Assembly: GCA_944326305.1 (NCBI GenBank)
Contig: CALVDL010000004.1
Span: 62,001 to 126,000 of the forward strand
DNA length: 64,000 nucleotides
DNA from: an uncultured Bacteroidales bacterium
GTDB lineage: Bacteria; Bacteroidota; Bacteroidia; Bacteroidales; UBA932
Direction: 5' to 3'
A program made the position numbers and the translations under genes. Each line of letters opens with the position of its first letter. The first letter of the stretch is position 1. Of this stretch, positions 8,261 to 16,194 are shown one piece after another. Under the pieces are notes generated by a model. It was not told where the DNA came from, searched no databases, and saw nothing but the letters and a program-made list of their open reading frames with translations.

Positions 8261-11245
8261 ATGAATACCATAGAACCAGTAAACCTGAAGGAGCTGCACG
8301 AGAGGGACTACCACTCCCTCATATCCCACAGGATCAGGCGCATCCTGATGATATGCAGCAACTATGACGCATTTATCCTGGAGGAGGACGGGCAGATAGA
8401 GTCCCGCATCTACGAAGAATACATCGAGCTGAACCTGAGCAACCCGCCGAAGTTCATCTGGGCCCAGTCATCAGAGAAGGCGTATAATATTATATTGAAT
8501 GACAATGATATAGATATGATTATCTGCATGTATAATGCAGGTGATGCAGGTGTATTCTCCCTTGCTTCAAAACTGAAGGAGGAAGGCAGGAAAATACCGT
8601 TTGTGCTTCTTACGCATTTCTCGAAAGAGATCTACCGGAGGCTGATGCACCAGGACATGTCGGTGATAGATTCGGTGTTCAGCTGGCACGGGAACGCCGA
8701 CCTGATTGTGGCCATTGTCAAATTGTTCGAGGACAAGCTCAATGCGGAGAACGACATACTCAAAGTCGGTGTGCAGGCCATCCTCCTGGTGGAGGATTCG
8801 GTCCGTTATTATTCTACATATCTCCCTGAACTTTACAGGCTTATACTGAAACAGAGTGCTGAATTCCTGAAAGAGACCCTGAACGAGCAGCAGAAGAAAT
8901 ACAGGAAGCGCTCCCGCCCTAAAATCCTGCTCGCCACCAATTACGAGGACGCCGTCAGGTATTATGAAAAATACAAGGAGAACCTTCTGGGTGTGATCTC
9001 GGACATCGGTTTCGTGCTGCGCAAGAACGACAGCCCGCAGGACGAGAAGCTTGATGCCGGGCTGGACCTCGCGAAGATGATCAAGGCCGACGACCCTACC
9101 ATGCCGGTGCTTCTCCAGTCATCCCAGGAGAGTTTCGCCGAGGAGGCCTCGCGGATCGGGGCCGGATTCCTCCGCAAATATTCCAAGACGCTGATAATCC
9201 AGCTGACAGAATACATCAAGGATGAATTCTGTTTCGGTGATTTTGTCTTCCGTGACCACAACAGGGAGGAGTACGGCCGGGCCGGCAACCTGAAGGACCT
9301 TGAAAAATGCATAAAGACAATCCCTGACGATGTGCTTCTCTACAATACTTCGCGTAACATGCTCTCCAAGTGGTTCTATGCCAGGGGGCTTTTCACCCTC
9401 GCGGGCCGCTTCAAGAGCGTGAGGGACAGCCACTTCAGCAATACGGAGCAGCTGAGGCAGTACGTCTCCCAGGAGATCCATGATTACCATGCGCTTACCG
9501 GGCGCGGCATCATAGCGCATTTCGACAAGGATTCATACGAGAAATACATCTGGTTCGCACGGGCCGGAGAGGGTTCCCTCGGAGGGAAGGCCAGGGGGCT
9601 TGCGTTTCTCAACAGCCTGATACTCAAACATAAGCTGAATGACAAGTACCCTTCCATCAAAGTATCCATACCGAGGACAATGGTGATAGCCACGGACTAT
9701 TTCGAGGAGTTCATCATCGAGAACGGTCTGCAGTATGTAATCGATTCGGAGGTGTCCGATGATGACATCCTGTCCGAATTCGTGGCGTCCAGGCTTCCTG
9801 AACGCCTGGTGGAGGAGCTGCGTGTTTTTGTCTCCACAGTATCTTCCCCTCTGGCGGTCAGGTCCAGCTCGAAGCTCGAGGACAGCAACTACCAGCCTTT
9901 CGCCGGAGTCTACACCACATATATGATACCGCTCACGGACAACAGGGACCAGATGCTCAGGCTCCTGGGGAAAGCCGTCAAGAGTGTGTACGCATCTGTG
10001 TACTTCAGCGGCAGCAGGGCATATATCCAGACTACAGGCAATCTGCTGAGCGAGGAGAAGATGGGCGTAATCATCCAGAGCATCTGCGGCACGCAGCACG
10101 ACGGCTACTATTATCCGATGCTGTCCGGTGTGGCCAGGTCCGTCAACTACTACCCTATCGGCAGCGAAAAGAAGGAGGACGGGATAGTCAACCTCGCCTT
10201 CGGGCTGGGCAAGACAGTGGTGGACGGCGGACAGACGCTGCGCTTCGACCCGAAATACCCGAAAAAGATACTCCAGCTTTCCGACACTTCGCTTGCCCTG
10301 CGGGACACCCAGAAGGAGATGTATGTACTGGATTTGCGCCCCGGGTCGTTCAAGACCTCGAGGGACGACGGGATCAACCTCGTAAAGCTGCCTGTCTCCG
10401 ATGCCCTGAAGAGTTTCGGCTACCCGGAGCTGGTGGCCTCCACGTTCAGCGTGGACGACCGCAGGATAGTGCCTGGGGTGACGGCCCGCGGGGCGAGGAT
10501 AATCTCGTTTGACGCCATCCTGAAATACGGTAAATTCCCTCTGGCGAAACTCATTGAGGAGCTGATGGAAATCTGCAGGAAGGAGCTCATGTGCGACATC
10601 GAGCTGGAGTTCGCCGCGGATGTAATTCCCGAATACGGTGGCAATGCGATAGTGCTGAAGCTCCTTCAGGTCCGCCCTGCCGGGGTCTACGACGAAGACG
10701 CGGACATGACATACGGACAGGTGAGCGGCATGCTCTCGGAAGTGCTGCTTACATCGGAAAATGCACTGGGGTCCGGAAGCATATCCGGCATGGACTATAT
10801 CCTATATGTCGACCCTGCCGGCTTCGACAGCTCATATACGCGGCAGATGGCCACGGAAATCGCTGAAATGAACGCCTTCGTTAAGAATGAGGGAGGCAAT
10901 TACCTCCTCATCGGGCCTGGAAGATGGGGCTCCTCTGACCCGTGGCTCGGGATACCTGTCGTATGGAGCGACATTTCGGAGGCGAAGATGATAGTGGAAT
11001 GCGGTATCCCGGGATACCAGATAGAGCCGAGCCAGGGGACACATTTTTTCCAGAATATCACTTCATTGGGCGTCGGATACCTGACAGTGAACACTGTGAC
11101 CGGGAAGGGCATGGTCGACACAGGGAGGATATGTTCGATGGAATGCATAAAGGAAAGCAAGTTCGTAAAGCTCTTCAGGGCGCCTTCCGAACTTGCCGCA
11201 TTTATCGACAGGGAGACCTCCAGGGCCATTGTCGGTCTGGTCTGA
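8261..11245 (+). CDS. PEP/pyruvate-binding (PPDK N-terminal) protein with receiver-like N-terminal domains
   Basis: A 994-residue protein. Residues about 20-150 and 165-335 each look like response-regulator receiver folds: a hydrophobic strand then acidic residues (RILMICSNYDAF; AILLVEDSVRYY). The second is split by a linker and resumes at KILLATNYEDAV. From about 435 onward it resembles the ATP-grasp nucleotide-binding domain of pyruvate phosphate dikinase and PEP synthase: GSLGGKARGLAF near 437-449 and LAVRSSSKLEDSNYQPFAG near 530-548. The C-terminus has GPGRWGSSDPWLGIPV near 885-900. I see no phosphohistidine swivel motif and no PEP-binding barrel, so it is unlikely to be a complete PEP synthase. 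It may be a regulatory or kinase-like enzyme; the function is unknown. It probably shares an operon with the methyltransferase. Confidence 0.72.
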   Translation: MNTIEPVNLKELHERDYHSLISHRIRRILMICSNYDAFILEEDGQIESRIYEEYIELNLSNPPKFIWAQSSEKAYNIILNDNDIDMIICMYNAGDAGVFSLASKLKEEGRKIPFVLLTHFSKEIYRRLMHQDMSVIDSVFSWHGNADLIVAIVKLFEDKLNAENDILKVGVQAILLVEDSVRYYSTYLPELYRLILKQSAEFLKETLNEQQKKYRKRSRPKILLATNYEDAVRYYEKYKENLLGVISDIGFVLRKNDSPQDEKLDAGLDLAKMIKADDPTMPVLLQSSQESFAEEASRIGAGFLRKYSKTLIIQLTEYIKDEFCFGDFVFRDHNREEYGRAGNLKDLEKCIKTIPDDVLLYNTSRNMLSKWFYARGLFTLAGRFKSVRDSHFSNTEQLRQYVSQEIHDYHALTGRGIIAHFDKDSYEKYIWFARAGEGSLGGKARGLAFLNSLILKHKLNDKYPSIKVSIPRTMVIATDYFEEFIIENGLQYVIDSEVSDDDILSEFVASRLPERLVEELRVFVSTVSSPLAVRSSSKLEDSNYQPFAGVYTTYMIPLTDNRDQMLRLLGKAVKSVYASVYFSGSRAYIQTTGNLLSEEKMGVIIQSICGTQHDGYYYPMLSGVARSVNYYPIGSEKKEDGIVNLAFGLGKTVVDGGQTLRFDPKYPKKILQLSDTSLALRDTQKEMYVLDLRPGSFKTSRDDGINLVKLPVSDALKSFGYPELVASTFSVDDRRIVPGVTARGARIISFDAILKYGKFPLAKLIEELMEICRKELMCDIELEFAADVIPEYGGNAIVLKLLQVRPAGVYDEDADMTYGQVSGMLSEVLLTSENALGSGSISGMDYILYVDPAGFDSSYTRQMATEIAEMNAFVKNEGGNYLLIGPGRWGSSDPWLGIPVVWSDISEAKMIVECGIPGYQIEPSQGTHFFQNITSLGVGYLTVNTVTGKGMVDTGRICSMECIKESKFVKLFRAPSELAAFIDRETSRAIVGLV

Positions 11246-11282
11246 CATCAGGTGAACACAGCCGCCGCCCCCGTCTTCATCC

Positions 11283-13106
11283 CTAAAGCAGCCTTATCAT
11301 CACCCCGTCCATGGCGGGGACTGTCACCCTTATGTGCTTCTGCGGATTGAGGTCGTCCGACATCGGCATACCGAGCCATTCGAATGCATGCTCAGGAATC
11401 ATCAGTTCCATGGTAGCCTCACGGGAAGAAAAGTTGGCCACGAACAGCAGGGTCTCGTCCTCGTGGTCCCGGAGCCATGCGAAGTGCCTGTTCTTGTCGA
11501 AGCCGTCTGACGAGAAATTGCAGTAGCACAGGTCATACACAGTGCCTTTTCTCACGGCAGGGTCTTCGGCTGCAAACCTCAGCGCCCTGCTGTACCTCCT
11601 GAACACTTCCAGCTGCCCGTCTTCCACCGGTACATCCGACTCTGACACGGCCCTGTAGCTCCCGTCTGCTATCATCCCGCGCAGACGCCGTATCGAGGCC
11701 ACGCTCCACCAGTCGAAAATTGTGGTCCGGCCGTCGGCCCCGCTGAATCCTTCCGCATCCATGCCCCTCTCACCCATCTCCTCGCCGTAGTATAGCATGA
11801 ACGGCGCCCTGTTCAGGAACAGAGAAACGTACAGCGCGGCAAAGGAATTCTTTGCGTCCTTGCCGAAAAAGTCAGAGGCAAAACGCTGCTCGTCATGGTT
11901 TTCCAGAAAATTCAGCATATATGGCTGGAGGTCGCCCAGGAACTGCCAGTTCCTGGTGATGCCGGTGGCTGACTGCCACAGTTCGACAGGCATCCCGTTG
12001 TCACTGACATTCTTCTCCACCACAGTCCTCAGTGTGTCATAAAGCCCTGATTTGTCATACAGGTAGTCGAACCCGACTTCCCTGATATATTTCCTGTAAA
12101 GGTCTTTCTTATATACTTCCGCGATGAAGATGACATCCGGAAACTCGCTCTTTATCTGACGGATAAGCCATGTAAAAAATGAAGCCGGCACCAGCTCTAC
12201 CATATCGCAGCGGAACCCGTCGACACCTTTTTCCGCCCAGTACCTTACTATGTCCCTCATCCTGTCCCAGGTGCCGGTATGCATGTCCGTATAGTTCAGT
12301 TTGATGGTCTCATACCAGTCATTGATGCCGGGAGATGCGGTGAAGCAGTTGTTACCGGTGGCCATCGCAGGAGTTTCATCATACTGGGAAAGCAGGCTGA
12401 CATACTCTTTCAGCAAGGTGTCATACCCTTGCCTGTCATCCGGAAAATCTGCCGCAAAGCACCTGCACTTCTCTATAAGCCAAGCCGGAAGTATCCTGTA
12501 CCGGACAGAAAAATCCATGTTTCCCAATGCGGCACATTCCCTTTCAAACTCTTCTGCATCAGGCATTCCGAGTGACTGACCAGGATAGTAGAAAAAGTCG
12601 TTTTCCTCTTTCCAGTGCACCGTCCTGTCATCGGTTTCCCCGAGGTATGCCATATGCGCTCCTTCCGGGCCGGAAAGATGCGGGGAGACTTTTCCGTAAT
12701 CCCTTGCCACATGGTTCGGCACGAAATCCATTATCACTTTCAGACCTGCGTCATGTGTCCTTTTGATGAGGTCCTCGAATTCTTCCATCCTCCGCTCCGG
12801 CTCCACTGCCAGATAAGGATTCACATCATAGTAGTTTTCTATCGCGTAAGGAGACCCGGCCTCTCCTTTTACAATCTCCGGATGTGAAGGGATACATCCT
12901 TCTTCCGTGCTTTTGGTCGAATGCCGCAGGACCCCGGTGTACCATACATGAGTACAGCCCAACCATTTGAGATAGTCAAGGGTCGGGCTGTCTATATCCC
13001 GGAACTTGCCGGTTCCATTATGTCCGAGCGAGCCTCTTTCCACGGGCTCCTCCGTGCTGTTGCCCCATATTCTCGGGAGCATCTGGTATATGACTGGCTT
13101 CTCCAT
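11283..13106 (-). CDS. Glycoside hydrolase family 13 (alpha-amylase family) enzyme
   Basis: A 607-residue alpha-amylase-superfamily protein without a signal peptide, so probably cytoplasmic, acting on alpha-glucans or malto-oligosaccharides. The (beta/alpha)8 barrel shows conserved region I DFVPNH at 127-132. Region II is GVDGFRCDMVE with nucleophile Asp301. Region III is FIAEVYKK with acid/base Glu330. Region IV is LENHDEQR with Asp405. A beta-sandwich C-terminal domain follows. Precise specificity (amylase, trehalose-related, maltodextrin glucosidase) cannot be set from motifs. It is divergent from the SGNH hydrolase across 147 bases and converges on the PPDK-N gene with 37 bases between. 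Confidence 0.88.
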   Translation of the reverse strand: MEKPVIYQMLPRIWGNSTEEPVERGSLGHNGTGKFRDIDSPTLDYLKWLGCTHVWYTGVLRHSTKSTEEGCIPSHPEIVKGEAGSPYAIENYYDVNPYLAVEPERRMEEFEDLIKRTHDAGLKVIMDFVPNHVARDYGKVSPHLSGPEGAHMAYLGETDDRTVHWKEENDFFYYPGQSLGMPDAEEFERECAALGNMDFSVRYRILPAWLIEKCRCFAADFPDDRQGYDTLLKEYVSLLSQYDETPAMATGNNCFTASPGINDWYETIKLNYTDMHTGTWDRMRDIVRYWAEKGVDGFRCDMVELVPASFFTWLIRQIKSEFPDVIFIAEVYKKDLYRKYIREVGFDYLYDKSGLYDTLRTVVEKNVSDNGMPVELWQSATGITRNWQFLGDLQPYMLNFLENHDEQRFASDFFGKDAKNSFAALYVSLFLNRAPFMLYYGEEMGERGMDAEGFSGADGRTTIFDWWSVASIRRLRGMIADGSYRAVSESDVPVEDGQLEVFRRYSRALRFAAEDPAVRKGTVYDLCYCNFSSDGFDKNRHFAWLRDHEDETLLFVANFSSREATMELMIPEHAFEWLGMPMSDDLNPQKHIRVTVPAMDGVMIRLL

Positions 13107-13253
13107 CTGTTTTTGTTATTGAAAAACTATCCTGAAGGATATTGTAAAAATAATCGAGGGCAAATATTGCATTTTTCACGCCACAATTTCATAAATTCAA
13201 AATAAAGATACAATTTTGCACAAAATAATCACCGGATTTTAACATTGACTGCA

Positions 13254-13919
13254 ATGAACACCAAATCATTTTTTATATCGGCCGTTTTTTTGGCCGCGGT
13301 ATGTATCCCTGGTGCGGCACAGCAGAAAGACTGGGCCCAGTTCGGGCGGTATGCGGATGAAAACACCGGGGTCAAAGGCACTCCGAAGGCGGTATTCATG
13401 GGAGACTCTATCACTGACGGATGGGATGACAGCGATTCAGGGTTCTTCACATCCAACGGCTTTGTGTGCAGGGGGATTTCCGGCCAGACAAGTTCAGAGA
13501 TGCTTGTCCGTTTCCGCCAGGATGTCATCGGGCTCCACCCGAAGTATGTTGTCATCCTTGCCGGGACGAATGACGTAGCCATGAACAACGGCTATATCGA
13601 ACTGGATAATGTCCTGGGCAACCTCATTTCCATGTGCGAGCTTGCCAAAGTGAACGGGATCCGGCCTGTGCTATGTTCGGTCCTTCCTTCTACAGGATTC
13701 GGATGGAGGCCGGAAGTCAAGGACGCGGCATCCAAAATCGAGAAGCTGAACACAATGATCAGGTCATACGCCGAATCGGAGAAGATCCCGTATGTGGACT
13801 ACCATTCCGCCCTGAAGAACGATGAGGGAGGACTTCCTGCGGCGTATTCCGGCGACGGGGTTCACCCGAACCGGGACTGCTATGAAGTCATGGAAAAGAT
13901 AGTCCTCAAATATCTTTAG
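13254..13919 (+). CDS. Secreted SGNH/GDSL-family hydrolase
   Basis: I start this at the ATG at 13254 (221 residues), because the longer reading begins with TTG and adds only three residues. A signal peptide (MNTKSFFISAVFLAAVCIPG, cleavage near GAAQ) sends it to the periplasm or beyond. The SGNH blocks are all visible: GDSITDG with nucleophile Ser52, the Gly of block II in RGISGQTS, GTND with Asn106 in block III, and DGVHPN with Asp201 and His204 in block V. Family members are esterases, lipases or carbohydrate deacetylases. It lies 29 bases before a sugar kinase gene on the same strand, hinting at carbohydrate use. The substrate is unknown. Confidence 0.87.
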   Translation: MNTKSFFISAVFLAAVCIPGAAQQKDWAQFGRYADENTGVKGTPKAVFMGDSITDGWDDSDSGFFTSNGFVCRGISGQTSSEMLVRFRQDVIGLHPKYVVILAGTNDVAMNNGYIELDNVLGNLISMCELAKVNGIRPVLCSVLPSTGFGWRPEVKDAASKIEKLNTMIRSYAESEKIPYVDYHSALKNDEGGLPAAYSGDGVHPNRDCYEVMEKIVLKYL

Positions 13920-13948
13920 TACAGAGCTGATATAAATCCTTCATAATC

Positions 13949-14833
13949 ATGGATAATTTTGTTGTCGGAATCGGAGAAGTCCTTTGGGATGTGCTGCCGG
14001 ATGGCAGGAAGGCAGGCGGTGCCCCGTCGAATTTCGCCTACCATGTCTCGCAGTTCGGCCTGCCTGGCAGGGTTGTGAGCGCTGTCGGAGAGGACAGCCT
14101 CGGGGAGGAACTGCTGTCGACGCTCAAGGACAAGGGGCTCGAATCTGTGATAAGTACCGTACCCTACCCTACAGGCACAGTCCAGGTAACTCTTGACAAG
14201 GACGGTATACCTCGCTATGACATCAAAGAGGGCTCTGCATGGGACAATATTCCATATACCCCTGAACTTGAAGATCTTGCGAAACATACAGGGGCTGTCT
14301 GTTTCGGTTCGCTCGCACAGCGGAGCACTGTATCGGCCAATACTATCGGACGGTTCATAGACCATGTTCCGGCAAACTGCCTTAAGATATTCGACATCAA
14401 CCTCCGCCAGAACTACTATTCGGAAAAGGTGGTGTCGGCTTCGCTTCAAAAATGCAATATTCTGAAAATCAACGATGAAGAATTAGAGGTGGTGAGCAGG
14501 ATGTACTCCCTCTCCGGGACTTCCATGCAGGAAAAGTGCGCCGGCCTCATGTCATCGTTCGGGCTCAGGGCCCTTATACTCACATGCGGGGCTTCCGGAA
14601 GCTATGTGTTCTCGTCCGGCTGTACATCATATATAAAGACACCTGAGGTCGATGTCGCTGACACTGTGGGTGCCGGGGATTCTTTTACCGCAGCCTTCAC
14701 GGCCGGTATGCTTTCCGGTCTGGATCTGGGGCAGGCCCATCAGCTCGCCGTCGAGACATCGGCATTCGTGTGCACACAGGAAGGGGCAATGCCGGAACTT
14801 CCTGAAAGGCTCATACGTATGTGCCGCAAGTAG
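13949..14833 (+). CDS. PfkB-family carbohydrate kinase, probably fructokinase
   Basis: A 294-residue ribokinase/PfkB-family sugar kinase. The N-terminal glycine-rich block GGAPSNFAYHVSQFG and GEDSLGEELL match PfkB signature 1. The C-terminal signature is DTVGAGDSFTAAF with catalytic base Asp244 and the anion-hole glycines. The overall pattern (GEVLWDVLPDG and IKEGSAWDNI) is that of bacterial fructokinases, which phosphorylate fructose with ATP, but ribose or other ketose kinases cannot be excluded. It follows the SGNH hydrolase on the same strand and ends just before a structured repeat element. It converges with the HxlR regulator. Confidence 0.82.
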   Translation: MDNFVVGIGEVLWDVLPDGRKAGGAPSNFAYHVSQFGLPGRVVSAVGEDSLGEELLSTLKDKGLESVISTVPYPTGTVQVTLDKDGIPRYDIKEGSAWDNIPYTPELEDLAKHTGAVCFGSLAQRSTVSANTIGRFIDHVPANCLKIFDINLRQNYYSEKVVSASLQKCNILKINDEELEVVSRMYSLSGTSMQEKCAGLMSSFGLRALILTCGASGSYVFSSGCTSYIKTPEVDVADTVGAGDSFTAAFTAGMLSGLDLGQAHQLAVETSAFVCTQEGAMPELPERLIRMCRK

Positions 14834-14834
14834 A

Positions 14835-14954
14835 CCCCCAGTCACCTGGCGGTGACAGCCCCGGTGGGGCATGCGGCTCCGCTGCGCTACGCCGGCACCT
14901 GCGCTGCTTCGGTTTCCTCCAGGAAACCTCACTGACGCTCCGGTGCGGCCCTGA
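14835..14954 (-). repeat. Structured 120-bp repeat element, copy A
   Basis: Read on the minus strand, this matches a second copy at 57887-58006 with about 15 differences in 120 positions by hand alignment. It contains three short perfect hairpins: GGTTTCC/GGAAACC, GCCCC/GGGGC and GTCACC/GGTGAC. Copy A sits between the 3' ends of the convergent fructokinase and hxlR genes. Differences between the copies fall mostly in loops or keep pairing. I do not recognise the element. Confidence 0.8.
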
Positions 14955-14967
14955 CGGGCCTTACATG

Positions 14968-15336
14968 TCATGCATGGCTTTTCAGCCGGTCATTCATTAT
15001 GGCCGGCATATTTTCTTTTGCCCAGAGGATGAGACTGTCGATATGCGGCAGAAGGGTGCCTGCCCTTCCGGTCAGGGTATATTCCACTCTCGGCGGCACT
15101 TCCGCATATATTTTCCTTGAAACCAGGCCATCCTCCTCCAGTGTCCGAAGGGTAATCGTGAGCATTTTCTGCGATACGTCCGGAATCTGTTTCTGCAACA
15201 GGCTGAAGCGCATCGGGCCCCTATGGTTTTCAAGTGTATAGAGTACCAGCAGTGACCATTTGTCGGCTATGCGGGCAAGGACGTTCCTTATAGGGCACTC
15301 CGGAGCTACTTCACTGATAATTTCGTTCCTTTTCAT
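14968..15336 (-). CDS. HxlR-family transcriptional regulator
   Basis: A 122-residue winged-helix regulator of the HxlR type. The family Cys is present in the N-terminal block APECPIRNVLARIADKWSLL, where it often senses electrophiles or redox state. The recognition region follows (RFSLLQKQIPDVSQKMLTIT), with the wing motif DGLVSRKIYAEVPPRVEYTL around residues 75-100. Members usually bind as dimers and regulate a neighbouring oxidoreductase or detoxification gene. Here no such gene is adjacent: the neighbours are a sugar kinase (convergent) and a probable pseudogene. A clear two-box promoter lies upstream. Confidence 0.9.
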   Translation of the reverse strand: MKRNEIISEVAPECPIRNVLARIADKWSLLVLYTLENHRGPMRFSLLQKQIPDVSQKMLTITLRTLEEDGLVSRKIYAEVPPRVEYTLTGRAGTLLPHIDSLILWAKENMPAIMNDRLKSHA

Positions 15337-15365
15337 CGCTTCCTGTGAATTTATCTATTAGGCTA

Positions 15366-15396
15366 CAAAAGTAACTTTATTTAGATTATTTCGCAA
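15366..15396 (-). promoter_or_regulatory. Bacteroidota-type promoter of the hxlR-type gene
   Basis: On the minus strand the -7 box is TACTTTTG (15366-15373) and the -33 box is TTG (15394-15396), with a 20-base spacer. The predicted start is about 25 bases before the gene's ATG. Confidence 0.55.
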
Positions 15397-15432
15397 GTAA
15401 GAAAATAACAATTTTACAGTTACTTTTCGTAT

Positions 15433-16066
15433 TCATTGAATCCGGGCTTCAGGAGTATTTTCTTGAAACAAGGTATTTGTAATCGCGCCTTTGTCATACG
15501 ACATGTCACTGCCGGAGAGCAGACCTTCGGTGTCTGTGACGGTACTGCGGTTCCCTCCGGCGATGATATTGATCCCTATCCTGCCCATGTCATCCGTATT
15601 CCACACAGCGACATCGCCGAGAGAGTGGAACATGAACTGCGGCATATCCCCTATGTACTCCGGACCGGAGGTGGAAAGATCCTCCAATTTGACCCTGCCG
15701 AAACCGTTGGCATCATAGAAATACCACCAGCTTTCAGTCCGCGGGCATCCAGGGTTGTACTGTCCATCAACGTCACCAGGGGAATAGAAATACTCATGCT
15801 CAGTGACATTAAGCGTATTGTCCACTGTATAATACTTGTCAGGACACATGATATAGGCTTTTTCTCCGTATACGACGGCAGAGTTGCCCAGCATCGGTTC
15901 GTCCAGTTCTTTGAATTTATGCCAATATCCGGACCTGTCCCCGACGGATGCACTGTACAGTTCCGTTTTCCACGTCGCTTTTACCGCTACTATATTGTTC
16001 CCTATGGCCAATACACAGTCCGGCTGCTGCAATTGCCGATATGGCCGTCAGGATAGGCATTTTCAT
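15433..16066 (-). pseudogene. Exported protein of unknown function, apparently frameshifted near its signal peptide
   Basis: An ATG at 16066 begins a good signal peptide (MKMPILTAISAIAAAG), sited correctly below a two-box promoter, but that frame soon ends. The long open frame (199 residues to 15433) is in another frame, preceded by TGA, and can only start at TTG 16032. It reads like a secreted beta-rich or propeller-type domain, with blocks such as LAIGNNIVAVKATW and SAVVYGEKAYIMCPDKYYTV. The simplest reading is a one-base indel between signal peptide and mature domain, giving a pseudogene. A sequencing error or a genuine TTG start is the alternative. I do not recognise the family. It lies between hxlR and pfp on the same strand. 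Confidence 0.55.
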
Positions 16067-16106
16067 ATTATCAGGGATTTTGAGAAACTGTTTTCCAATT
16101 ATGCGC

Positions 16107-16137
16107 CAAAAGTAAGGTATTTATTCGGCATGACCAA
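16107..16137 (-). promoter_or_regulatory. Bacteroidota-type promoter of the frameshifted exported-protein gene
   Basis: The -7 box is TACTTTTG (16107-16114) and the -33 box is TTG (16135-16137), with a 20-base spacer, the same design as the hxlR promoter. It places transcription about 35 bases before the ATG at 16066. The -33 box overlaps the U-tract of the pfp terminator. Confidence 0.5.
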
Positions 16138-16165
16138 AAAAAGGAGAACCGTCTCCCGGTCCTCC
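16136..16165 (-). terminator. Rho-independent terminator downstream of pfp
   Basis: On the minus strand a 9-bp stem with one mismatch (GGAGGACCG and CGGTTCTCC around a 5-base loop) is followed by seven T residues. It lies 30 bases after the phosphofructokinase stop codon. Confidence 0.7.
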
Positions 16166-16194
16166 CTTTCCTGAATTATATTCATAAAAGTGAA

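Noticed and set aside
14627..14971. Open frame of about 114 codons over copy A of the structured repeat, and a similar one at 57868-58101
   Set aside because: The similar peptides (RSSAGAG and so on) come from the repeat itself. Both frames run through hairpins, and the first overlaps the fructokinase gene antisense.
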